Shown: positions 55,101-64,000 of the stretch, piece by piece
Layout of the letters: every line of letters begins with the position of its first letter
Position numbering within the stretch: position 1 is the stretch's first letter
NCBI GenBank assembly: GCA_017893485.1
Contig: CM030362.1
Span: 257,280,744 to 257,344,743, forward strand
Reading direction: 5' to 3'
DNA: 64,000 bases
Source of the DNA: Hemerocallis citrina
Lineage: Eukaryota; Streptophyta; Magnoliopsida; Asparagales; Asphodelaceae
The notes under the pieces: model-generated
The model's input: only the letters and a program-made list of their open reading frames with translations
What the model was told of the DNA's origin: nothing
Databases searched by the model: none
Position numbers and translations under genes: made by a program

Positions 55101-57190
55101 TAAGACTCAGTGTGAGCATCGGGCCGCATGCTTACTGGGCTGTCGGCTTTCAGTATGTTGGGATACTGTGGCTCACTGGTCGACAAACTAATAAAATAAC
55201 TTTGGGTTAATAAAAATGTGAGAGGAAAGAGAGTGGATAATGAAAGGTGAATTGTGTGTGGGAAAGAAAGTGAATAATGAAATGTGAATTGTGTGTGGGA
55301 AAGAAAGTGAATAGTGAAATGTGAATTGTGGATGAGAAAGAAAATAGTTGTGAATGACGTAAATGTGAAAGTGAACGTGTTATGAGTTAGTGTATGGAAA
55401 GAAATGATAAATGCAGCATGTGATTAATTTAAAATGATAATAATAGAAGAGACATGTGTTCTTATGAATAATACGAAGTAATTGTATTATGTGTGTGATT
55501 ATTAAGTGAAAAACAGTGTTGTATGAGTTGCACCTTGGAATTGTGTCAAGGAACTACCTGCCCGCTATTTCTATGGAAATTGTGGGAACTACCTACCTTG
55601 GCATAATTCGCAGGGTGAGTTGGTATGATAGTGGTAATGATTAATGGAAATGAAGAATTAAGTAGAGTGAAAATGATTAGTGATTGAAGTGAATTAATAA
55701 TCAAGCTATCGGCTTGAGATGTGATGTGATATTACCCAAACTGTGTGTTTGAGGTACAGTGATTATTACCCAAGCTATCGGCTATGGGATGTGATATGTT
55801 GTGGCCCCAGATTGTGTTTAGGGATTAAGTGAAAATGATAATAAGATATATTACTTATAAGAATGAGAATTTCTAAAGTGGTATAATGAGATGGAAATGA
55901 ACCATAAAGCATGTTTTTTATGTAATAAGTATAAGCATTCGATCAATAATGTGTTAATGATGTGATGAGATGTAAGAGCATTGCAATAAGCAATTATATG
56001 TTATATTTGTGTTATAAGACTTGAATGAATGTGGTATTAAGAGAATATAAGCAATTGTAAGAAATGATACTGGATAGGGCATAATAAAATAAATCCCCGT
56101 ATTATGGGATTGGTTATGAAACTGGTTATTAAGAGAGTATGTGTATTATGAGTTGTATTCATTCAAATGGTTATTAATGAAAGGAGTAATAACATACAAA
56201 CGGTTATAATGCTATTATGAAGATACTTGTGGAAGAATGAATATTGGGTTAGAGTAGTTAAATTGAAAAGTAATGGATGGTATGTGTATTCGTACTATGC
56301 GGATGTCGAATAAGTATATATATATATATATATACGAGGTTGATGTGAAGTATATTATGAAATTTGGGAAGTTATGGATAATTAAATAGTTGAATGCAGG
56401 ATTGACAAAGTATTTGATATATCTTTGTATTGACGATGTTGTGGTGTTCAGGATTCAGGTTGCATTATCTTAATTTGGTATTCATAAGTTTAAATTATTT
56501 TCTTTATACTATTTTAATTTGTCATTAGATTAATAACTATACTCACACCAGAAATGGCTAACCCCTCAGTGTTTGGGGGGTTAGGGGAGTCTGAGGACTA
56601 CCCTAGATCCCCTACTGTTACAGGTTCTCATCAGTGCAGGGGTGAAGCGTGGATTGGTAGGATGAAGTTTTAATTTAAAAATTTGTACTATTTAGTTATA
56701 GGAATAGTAAAATTTATGATTTAAATTGTATTAGGGATGTATAAGCATGTATATGACGATGATGAGTATAGTGTGGGGTGGTGTGGTATGTTTGTGACCC
56801 GTACCCATCTCGTTGTGGAGTACCGGGCTCTGTAGTAGGTTTTACAAGGATTTTTCTAAAAAATTACCTCGTTTTTCAAAGAAATTTATAGTTTTTAATT
56901 GATATTTAATAATCCGTTATGAGTTTGGTCCCCAGAGCATTATATTATATTGCCTGTATGTTTCTGCTCATTTTGGCCTGGGGAGCCCGTGAATTGATTG
57001 GGTGTATTGTGAGCTACGGAATTTTGAGCAGAATTCCGTAAGCTTTTTGTGTTTCGTGGCAAAATTTACAGGGGAGACTGCCAAAATTTTTCCTGAAATA
57101 TAACTTTCTTAGTTTATGACCAAAGTGATATAGAAATTGAAAGAATTGAGTTTGGAGTCAAAAAAAAAAAAAAAAAATTGGGGCGTTACA
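52161..57190 (+). repeat. 5' LTR of G (5.03 kb)
   Basis: TGTAACACCTCGGATTTTAA to TTGGGGCGTTACA. A leader-like CT-rich piece (52540-52640) ends in AAAAGGTATACCC, a possible splice donor. It includes a 55-bp array with hairpins and a 19-A run (about 57160-57178) just before its end. The length is unusual even for this group. A nested insertion inside it was looked for but not found. Confidence 0.8.
54790..55080 (+). repeat. 55-bp tandem array with hairpins in the G LTR
   Basis: ACCCAGTTTACCTGGGACGT begins at 54811, 54866, 54921, 54976 and 55031, an exact 55-bp period. Each unit contains CCCAGTTTACCTGGG (self-complementary), and the linkers alternate between GATGACAG(C/A)(T/C)GTCGCGAGG and CCTGGCTATCGGCTGGGAGG, both of hairpin type. 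Single relatives (CAAGCTATCGGCTTG) occur at 54758 and 55705. Confidence 0.9.
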
Positions 57191-57192
57191 GT

Positions 57193-57204
57193 TGGTATCA
57201 GAGC
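57193..57204 (+). other. Primer-binding site of G
   Basis: TGGTATCAGAGC 2 bp after the LTR end, complementary to initiator tRNA-Met. Confidence 0.9.
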
Positions 57205-57825
57205 TTAGGTTAACTAGGAATTTGTTAATCCTAGTGATCTTACCATGTGAGTATGGGTTCATTATCGCTTGGTTGGAGATAGAGAGTGTATTTTATGTGG
57301 GTGTTTTGTTGAAGAATAGATTATATCGTGGAATGGTGTGATCCCCATTAGACCTTGGTCTGACTTTGAGTCAGCATTAGCTTTCATGACCCTGCATATG
57401 GGTTGACCTCAGTAGAAATTTCGGTGTGACCTTGTGTACTATTGGAGTATTTTATTATATCGATTGCTGTGTGCTGTAAGGGGTATCCCCTGGAGATTTT
57501 GTGTGAGTCCTATAGGCATATGTCCTATAGGTGTATTTTATAGACTGTGGAGTGATGTGTGGTTATGGGTTTATCCGATATTTGGAGAGATTGATTGGTT
57601 GTAGAAAGTTATGTAGGTTATCGGCATAGTTGGGGTATGGTGCAGGGAGGATTCAGGTGAGACAGCCCGATGAATCCCAGTTTTGATTTTAGGTAGTGCC
57701 TTGGACGATGAACATTATGCCCGTTGGGTTTGGTGGAAATATTTAAGGCGAAGATTGAGATTGTTGATGTGGTTTGCCAAGTTTCTAATATATTCGATGG
57801 GGTTTTTGGTCCCTCACCCTGGTGA
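57205..57825 (+). other. Decayed G interior before RT
   Basis: No readable gag or protease. The usual 2 kb of gag-protease sequence is missing between PBS and RT, so a large deletion is inferred. Confidence 0.5.
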
Positions 57826-58350
57826 ACTCTAGATTTCAAGGTTGATTTGATATTTGGTGTGACTCCTATTTCTAAATCAGCTTGTGCTCTGGCACTTAGG
57901 AATGGGAAAAGGTGAAGGAGAATTTGAGGTGATGCTTTTGGAAAGGATTATCGGTTGAAATGATACGCCGTAGGGCGCTCGGCAGTATTGTAACAAAGAA
58001 GGTAGTTCACCGAGAAGGTGTACTACGTAAGGTGATTATTAAGTATTTATTGTTGAGAATAGATAATTGGTTGGATTAGTTGCGGGGAGTGTCATTAATC
58101 TCCCGATTAAAGTTGCACACCGAGTACTATCAGATAATCCCTAGAGAGGGAAAACATCTCAGGAATTGTTTTTCGTACTCGGTATGAATTGTATGAGTTC
58201 TTAGTGATATCTTTGGGCTGGCGAACGTTCCTACAGTTTTTATGAATTTGACGAATTGGACCTTTCACCCTTATATTAACAGGGTATGATTGTATTTGTA
58301 TATGATATTTGGTGTATTTTCGCAGTATGGAGGGGCATAGATGGCACCTC
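57826..58350 (+). pseudogene. Gypsy reverse transcriptase remnant of G
   Basis: The start reads VDLIFGVTPISKSA (as in ID.lPGt.PIS..pYRM). From about 58045 it reads LLLRIDNWLD and GVSLISRLKLHTEYYQI, matching YPLPRIDDL.D.L.GA..FSKIDL.SGYHQI. Then come FGLANVPTVFMNL and FHPYINRV (the FGLtNAPa.Fm.LMn.vF.pyld region) and a decayed FIDD box. Many stops and frameshifts occur. Confidence 0.75.
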
Positions 58351-58639
58351 AGAACTGAGTTGTAGACTCGTTGGGACTAGAAGTGGTATGAAAGGTCTGT
58401 AAATTTTCATTTTTGGGAGTGAGAAATGTGATTTTTGAGAACACATTGTGTCTGCTGAAGGCGTATCGGTGGATCTGAAAACATTTGCAGAGGTGACAAG
58501 ACGAGAGATAACCCACAAATGTGTCAGAAATTTCGAGTTTCTTGGTTTTGGATGTCTATTGTGGGCGATCCATTCTTTGATTTTCTGTTATTGCTGCACC
58601 GATGAATCAGTTTCCCTAGAGGAATGTGCCGTTCATATG

Positions 58640-58905
58640 ACCGGTGCAGGGTGAAAAGACATTTTCAAGAGTTGAAGGAAGAATTAACGACGGATGCTAT
58701 TTTGAATACCCGGAGAAGGGAGTGCTTCTATATATATATATTGATGCTGGTGGTATAGGCAGGTGCAATTTGATGTATGAAGACAAGCTTGTGGCTTATA
58801 TATTGAGGCAGTTGTGGTTATACGGGGTGCATGAATTACGCAAATTTGAAATTAATGATAGTAAGGCATGTATTGAAGGTGTTGAGAAATTAGTTTTTCA
58901 GAAAA
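58640..58905 (+). pseudogene. Gypsy RNase H remnant of G
   Basis: A frame reads LKEELTTDAILNTRRRECFY and continues YIDAGGIGRCNLMYEDKLVA, then YILRQLW and HELRKFEINDSKAC. This matches LK.rLT.APVL....f.vYtDAS..GlG.VLmQ..kvvAYaSRQLk.hE.NYp.hDlELaAv. A catalytic-type IDA is kept, but the frame is truncated. Confidence 0.75.
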
Positions 58906-59590
58906 TAGATTTAGCTTTTTTTGTGGTTGTAAGAATTTGAACACTTGTTCTTGCCAATGATTTTAGCAGGAGGCAATAAACGTGGCTTGAATACCTTGGT
59001 AGCTTGGTATGGAAATAAAATACCAACCGGGGAAGAAATAAGGTGATGAAAGCTATAAATGGAAAGAAGGTTTTGGTCCTAATGATGTCCCAGGAATGTA
59101 CGGTGTTAAATTCATTAGATCAATTCGACTTTATTTCCGTAGTAGAGGTTGACACGACCTTATATATCGGTAGTGTATCAATACAGTTGTCTATCCTACA
59201 GTTGACCAGTCAAACTTGAATTCAAAATTTCTGTTTGTGACAGAGGATGCATGGTTGAATTCTGGATGAGATTAATGAATGTGATGCAGATTGGTCAGTG
59301 GGCAGTAGGAAATTCTTGTTATTATCGTAGATTTGATGTTCTTGATGAGGATGGCTTGTGGTAGTAGGTGATGGAGAATGTTCCTTATACTCAGTATATT
59401 GACATTCCTGGTGGCATGAAAATGTATCAAAATTCTAGGAGAAAATTTTAGTGGTCCAGAACGAGGAAGAATATTAATTGTCAAGTGAGCATGGATAAGC
59501 CTCTTTTGAGGTGTGTAGTCGGCAAAAGAAAATGATTCTGCAAATTAACGGCGAAAGCCTCTTGAAGTTAGAAATTGAAGATTTGGGTAT
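58906..59590 (+). other. Decayed integrase region of G
   Basis: Fragments such as FYPVVEVDTTLY (59130 on) lie where the integrase core should be, but I cannot place the D,D-35-E residues. Frames are broken throughout. Confidence 0.4.
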
Positions 59591-59599
59591 TCTTAAATG

Positions 59600-60010
59600 T
59601 ATCCCTTATCCATGGAGTACGCCGTTATAGGAACCGGGGAATTTAGACATGGGGTTTGTTGGCCCCTTCAGAGTTATAGAAAGAATTGGAACTGTGGCAC
59701 ATCGTTTGACGTTTACCTCTGAGATGCCAAGCATTCTTGAGGTATTTCTTGTTTTATGTTGAGAAAGTGTGAAAGATCTATATCAGGTTGTGGATCCCCA
59801 CATAATAAAGTCCAGTTGGATATGGTATTGGATGTGATATCCTATGAAACTAGTGGTTATTGTAGGTCGATAGTGCGGCGGGCCAGACGACGAGTTGTTC
59901 AGTTGTTAATGGTGCAATGAAGTAGTGATGCTGATAATGTACCTGGAAATCCTAGGTAATGGTGTGGAGGAGGTATCTTGAAATCGTTCGAGGAGTTTTC
60001 TTAAACCTCA
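59600..60010 (+). pseudogene. Integrase C-terminal/chromodomain-side remnant of G
   Basis: MGFVGPFRVIERIGTVAHRL followed by TFTSEMPSILEVFLV matches the gypsy GPF.I..rvG.vAYrL.LP..l..vH.VFHVS module. After a frame change, SSLDMVLDVISYET and RRARRRVVQLLMVQ resemble the stretch before and in the Tekay chromodomain. It ends near LEDEL. Confidence 0.7.
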
Positions 60011-60029
60011 TAGCTCGAGGACGAGCTTC

Positions 60030-60046
60030 TTTTGAGGTGTGTAGAA
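60030..60046 (+). other. PPT of G
   Basis: TTTTGAGGTGTGTAGAA lies directly before the 3' LTR and after GAGGACGAGCTTC, the same layout as in C. Confidence 0.7.
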
Positions 60047-60293
60047 TATAACACCTCGGATTTTAAAATACCGAAAATATTCGATTTTATATTTTGTAGG
60101 GGTTTATTTTAAGTGATACCTTATTTTATTTATTTTTAATATCGATACTGGTATTGAATATTTGTGGTAGATTGGTATTATTGTTATATTAGAGTTAAGA
60201 GTTGAGATTTTGTGTGAGAAATATAGTTTATTTTATTTTATCATTATGGGGGATTATTATAAGATAATTTCAATGTGTTTTGTATTGTTTGTA
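60047..60293 (+). repeat. 3' LTR of G, interrupted
   Basis: Starts TATAACACCTCGG (TG mutated to TA) and matches 52161-52407 with about seven differences and one deleted base, then stops at GTTTGTA where the Tat/Retand LTR begins. Confidence 0.85.
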
Positions 60294-60898
60294 TGGGGTT
60301 AAATCGGAACCGTCCAGATGGGAAACGAATCTTGAAGCTCAGGGGTAAAATGGTAATTTTGCATATAGATGGACCCGAAGCGGGCACTGGATCTCTCCTT
60401 CACAGATCCAATAACCCACGAAATGGATCCACTCCAGCTGGGTACGGGTCCCGACCCAAGATAAACCCAGACCAGCAAGAGAAAATCAGGGTCACTGATT
60501 TGGCTAAATCAACGGGCCTTATTTGCAGTTATCCTCTCATCGGAAATCAGGGATCAGTTTCCTAAACTAATTATGAGGATTTTACTCCTAACGGTTTCAC
60601 AGGAAATCAGGCCCCTAATCAGACTCCCATGGCGACTATAAATACCTCCTACCTACCACTGTGACCAGGTAATGACTCTTTTGCCAACTTAAGCTCTTTC
60701 TTAATCATCACTGGTTACTGACAAGAGCGTCAGAGGGTGCGTCACCGGAATCAACCCCGGTGTATCGCACTTCCTTGCAGGTGAACAGCGGGAGTCAGCA
60801 GCCCAATCCCGACGAATAGGCTTGGATCCGCTATTCAGGTTTTTCCGCGAACTCACAAATCTCATCTGTTTACCCCCACACCAGAATCAGCGGTAACA
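60294..60898 (+). repeat. 5' LTR of the Tat/Retand element
   Basis: TGGGGTTAAATCGG to GCGGTAACA, fixed on the left by the break in G and on the right by the PBS. The partner LTR is outside the window. Confidence 0.75.
60636..60645 (+). promoter_or_regulatory. TATA box of the Tat/Retand LTR
   Basis: CTATAAATAC about 260 bp before the LTR end, a typical plant LTR promoter position. Confidence 0.6.
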
Positions 60899-60900
60899 GA

Positions 60901-60918
60901 TTGGCGCCATCCATGGGA
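60901..60918 (+). other. Primer-binding site of the Tat/Retand element
   Basis: TTGGCGCCATCCATGGGA just after the LTR; ATTGGCGCC followed by a TGGGAAC-like end is typical of Tat/Retand and differs from the initiator-Met site used by C, Y, Z and G. Confidence 0.7.
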
Positions 60919-60972
60919 ACATCAGACGAATAGCAGCTCCTCCTCTTCCCGTCGGAAAGATCTTCTCTAGAC

Positions 60973-63045
60973 ATGCCGCCTAGAAAAGTCAGATCAAGGG
61001 GATCCAATCGTGGGCCCAATCCAGATCTGCAACAAGAAGTCCCTTCCAACCCACTCAGCAACAGGGACAACTTTCGCTTCAAACCGAGGATCTACCTCCT
61101 CTCCCAAACCAGCAACCTCTTAATGGACCCGCGGGCCCTTCAAATGCCGCCGCGGGGGCCTCGCGCCCCGACCCGCAGAAACAACCCTTCAACTTGGACC
61201 ACGTGTCCATCCACAATGCCTCCTCGGATTCCATGGCTTCCCACCATCCTCGAGCTTCCGACCTCCATAATACCGTTCTAAACCGGCAAAAGGATGTGGA
61301 TCTTCGCCACCGCCTGGATGATAAGCGGGCCCGAGAGGGAGCCTCCCGCCAACAACATTGAGCCGAGCAATCCCCTCACCGCCGAGACACCAGGAGGTCC
61401 CCGGACCGAAGGGGTCGGAGGGAATCCCCCGAGCATCCTAGGAGGCGACCGCTTTCCCCCGCTGGCTGGCGTCATCCGAGGAATGATGAGGCGCCCATCA
61501 CTCGTACCGAGTTCCTACAATTCCAAGCAACAGTGTTACAAGCCCTCAACCTTTGCCCCGCCAACAACAATGCCCAAAGGGTTCCGACACCCCCACGGGT
61601 CCCAAGTCCCCGTCCTCGGTCCATAACACCTCCTCCGGCTCCTAATCACCAACAGCACAACCATAGTCCTCGCCGCTTCCAAGACTACCGTCGTCGCAGT
61701 CCCCGCTCCCCCTCACTAGTCCAGAGGCTCGATCGACTACCACCGAAGGGACGATGCTCTCTACCGCCATCTCCAGGAGATGGAGAGACGCATCGGTAGA
61801 ATGGACAAGGAGGAAGAGTCTAGAGGAAGGACCGTCTGCCCCGGCAGACCTCCATTCTCCCGGACTATCATGGAGGCTCCCATCCCGAGGGGTTTCAAGC
61901 CTCTGCAGTTTGAAACGTACTCAGGGGAGTCGGATCCTGTTGATCACGTCGAAAGCTTCAAGACCTTGATGCTAATCCACCAAGCTTCCGACGCCATGCT
62001 CTGCAAAACATTCCCCGCCACCCTTAAGGGCTCGGCTCGGGAATGGTACTCCCGGCTTGCTCCCTCTTCCATCTTCTCTTTCAAGCAGTTCGAGACGCTC
62101 TTCATAACTCACTTTGTGAGTAGCAGGCGAACGGAGAAGACCAACCTCTCTCTACTCCACCTCCGACAGGAGAGAGAAGAAAAGTTGAGGGACTATGTGA
62201 GGAGATTTACCGCGGAGGTGAGGTCCATTGCCTCCCCCAACCAGTCAGTGGCGACCATCGCCTTCCAGTCCAACGTCCACAACTCCAGCCTCCGGTCGTC
62301 CCTCGCCAAAAAGCCCCCGCACAACTTCGCCGACCTCCTCCTTAGATGCGAGAAATATATTCAGGCGGAGGAAGCCGAGTGCTTCCCGGGTTTCAGAGGA
62401 TCCGCCCCCGGATCGAAGAGGAAGATGACAGAGGAGGAAGGGGCCAAGAAGCTACAAAAGGATAACATCGGTCAGCGCCGTCCTCCCCCTAGGTTCGAGA
62501 AGTTCACACCTCTCACCACCAATGTCTCCACCATCCTGATGGAAGTAGAGAAGGAGGGAGTTATACCTCCCACTCCGAGGATGAACACCCCGGCCAAGAG
62601 GACGAACAAGGAGAAGTGGTGTCGTTACCACCGGGATCACGGCCACGACACCAACGACTGCCGGACGTTGAAAAATGAGATAGAGGCCCTCATCCAGAGG
62701 GGGCAGCTGGCTAAGTTTGTAAGAACAAATAATCGGGAAGATCACACCACTCCTCCGCCTCGGGGAGCTAACAAGCGCTCCGAGCGACGCGATGAAACCC
62801 CCGAGTTCAAGGAAGAACGGGTTCTGCACCTTATCCATGGAGGCCCCATGGGGGGCTCTTCCAACTCCTCTCGGAAGGCCTTCGTCCGAGAGGTCAATTC
62901 AGTTCACGGCACCCCTCCACCCAAAGGCCTCGGCGTTCCAGTAACCTTCTCTGATGAAGACCTACAGGGGGTCCGAACTCCCCACTGCGACGCACTTGTT
63001 ATCGACCTCCGCATGGCGAACTTCAAAGTGAGAGGATCCTGGTAG
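60973..63045 (+). pseudogene. Tat/Retand gag, with start of protease
   Basis: ATG at 60973 opens MPPRKVRSRGSNRGPNP, a usual Retand start, but the N-terminal Pro/Arg-rich part is broken into at least three frames (60973-61281, 61294-61626, 61533-61799). From 61780 to 63045 the frame is open for 421 codons. Residues about 45-170 form the retrotransposon gag domain (FETYSGESDPVDHVESFKTL, CKTFPATLKGSAREWYSRL, LRQEREEKLRDYVRRF). Residues about 285-320 hold the zinc-finger-like CRYHRDHGHDTNDC and EIEALIQRGQLAKFV. The last part, VIDLRMANFKV, leads into protease, where the frame is lost by one base. Confidence 0.85.
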
Positions 63046-64000
63046 ACAACGGGAGCTCCGTGAACATCCTCTTCCTCTCGGCCTTCCGAGGGTTGCAACT
63101 ATCCCGGGATCGCCTCAAACCGGCCGGCTACACGCTCTACGGGTTCACGGGGGTACCAGTAACTATCGAAGGGGTTATCACCCTGGACGTAATTGCTGGG
63201 AAGACCCCTACCACCCGGACAGAGCCGATGGACTTTATGGTCGTCGACGTCCCGGCTGCATACAATGTCATCTTGGGCCGACCTGGCCTAGCTGCCCTAG
63301 AAGCCGTTCCTTCGGCGTACCACCTCAAAATGAAGTTTCCCACCCGGGCGGGAGTGGGAGAAGTCAGGGGCAGCCAAGAGACGGCTCGAAAGTGCTACAT
63401 GACTTCCACTGGGGGTCCGGTGCTCTCCCTCGAGACTTTAGAGATCCCCGAGCCGAACGTCCGACCCACATCCGAGCCGGCGGACGAATTGGAAGAAGTG
63501 CTCTTCTCGAACGAGGACCCGAGTCGAAAGTTCCTCATCAGCAAGTCCCTGCCGACTGCCCTATGTTCCGACTTGGTATAGTGCATCCGGAAGAACCGCG
63601 ACCTATTTGCTTGGTCCGCCGCGGATATTCCCGGGATTTCCGAGGAGCTTCTAGTGCACCGCCTCAGCGACGAACCGGGGTGCAGACCGGTTCAGCAGAA
63701 GAGGCGTAAATTCGCTCCCGAGCGGCAACAAGCCATCAAGGAGGAGGTGGACAAGCTCCTAAAAGCTCGGTTCATACAGGAGGTGAACTACCCCGAGTGG
63801 CTCTCCAATGTCATCATAGTTAAGAAGTCCAATGGTTCCTGGAGGATATGCATCGACTTTACAGACCTGAATAAGGCGTGTCCGAAGGATCCGTTCCCTC
63901 TCCCGAATATCGACACCCTCATCGATGCCACCTCGGGCCATGAGCTCCTCAGCTTCATGGACGCCTTCTCCGGTTACAACCAGATCCGAATGTTCCCCCC
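63030..64000 (+). pseudogene. Tat/Retand protease and reverse transcriptase (partial)
   Basis: In the frame starting RILVDNGSSVNILFLSAF (63030 on) the aspartic protease site reads DNGSS where D(T/S)GSS is usual, so the catalytic Asp is kept. The motifs YNVILGRPGL and HLKMKFPT follow. A TAG at 63579-63581 interrupts the frame, which then continues with RDLFAWSAADIPGIS and the RT blocks KKSNGSWRICIDFTDLNKAC, DPFPLPNIDTLID and FMDAFSGYNQI. The window ends before the catalytic DD box. One frameshift from gag and one stop make it a pseudogene, though little decayed. Confidence 0.88.

Larger units (their letters stand above)
52161..60293 (+). mobile_element. Decayed chromovirus (Tekay/Del-like gypsy) 'G'
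   Basis: A 5.03-kb 5' LTR (52161-57190), initiator-tRNA PBS, broken pol and a 3' LTR start (60047) that matches the first ~246 bp of the 5' LTR with about seven differences. The 3' LTR is interrupted at 60293 by the Tat/Retand element. Pol order (RT, RNase H, integrase end, then a CTCGAGGACGAG phrase before the PPT) fits Tekay/Del. The interior is only 2.86 kb, so gag, protease and much of pol have been deleted. Confidence 0.8.
60294..64000 (+). mobile_element. Tat/Retand-type gypsy element (cut by window end)
   Basis: A ~605-bp LTR, a TTGGCGCCATCCATGGG primer site, then gag, protease and RT. GC content is far higher than in the rest of the window. The gag plan, the C-x2-H-x4-H-x4-C finger and the protease context identify the Tat/Retand (Athila/Tat side) branch. 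It inserted into the 3' LTR of G, so it is younger than G. It carries at least one frameshift in pol, one in-frame stop and several frame breaks in the N-terminal gag. Confidence 0.88.

Overview
The window looks like intergenic DNA from a flowering plant, probably a eudicot. It is AT-rich, full of long-LTR retrotransposons with a methionine-initiator-tRNA primer site, plus copia, Tat/Retand gypsy, LINE, Helitron-like and foldback sequences. I see no intact host gene. Every coding trace I recognise belongs to a transposable element, and all but the Tat element at the right edge are heavily decayed. Boundaries below come from reading terminal TG...CA motifs, 5-bp target-site duplications (TSDs), primer-binding sites (PBS), polypurine tracts (PPT) and peptide motifs by eye; no database search was possible.

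Left block (1-28.2 kb): a decayed plant En/Spm (CACTA)-type transposase gene on + (exon traces at 587-1056, 1755-2135 and 27645-28212) is split by one minus-strand Ty1/copia element (2136-27639). That copia is itself opened by a solo LTR 'A' (4897-8819, TSD GTATG), a solo LTR 'B' (8957-24160, TSD ATAGA) and a small solo LTR 'E' (26395-26895, TSD GATAG). B contains a young complete non-autonomous element 'C' (10958-22399, TSD TAGAC, two 3258-bp LTRs). C contains solo LTR 'D' (14857-17947, TSD GTATC). Host gene, copia, B, C and D therefore form five nested layers with matching or near-matching TSDs.

Middle block (28.5-52.2 kb): a copia-LTR-like host sequence (28481-29055 / 51627-52160) holds a minus-strand chain of LTRs 'W' (29056...41572), 'Y' (45273-48707) and 'Z' (51155-51621), joined by two non-coding internal regions. 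W's TA tract has collected a 370-bp inverted-repeat MITE, a 5'-truncated LINE (L1-type), two Helitron-like 3' ends, a 4.9-kb long-inverted-repeat element and a long LTR 'X' (37933-41540). Solo LTR 'F' (41747-45220, TSD GGCGC) sits in the first internal region.

Right block (52.2-64 kb): a decayed chromovirus (Tekay/Del-like gypsy) 'G' with a 5.03-kb 5' LTR and remnants of RT, RNase H and the integrase C-terminal region. Its 3' LTR is interrupted at 60293 by a Tat/Retand-type gypsy element on +, which carries a recognisable LTR, PBS, gag, protease and RT and runs off the window.

The most unusual signals are paired tRNA-like (A-box/B-box) modules followed by T-runs at equivalent places in LTRs B and F; an initiator-tRNA-Met-like sequence inside element C, which is itself primed by that tRNA; a LTR-internal-LTR-internal-LTR chain; and several short-period arrays inside LTRs.
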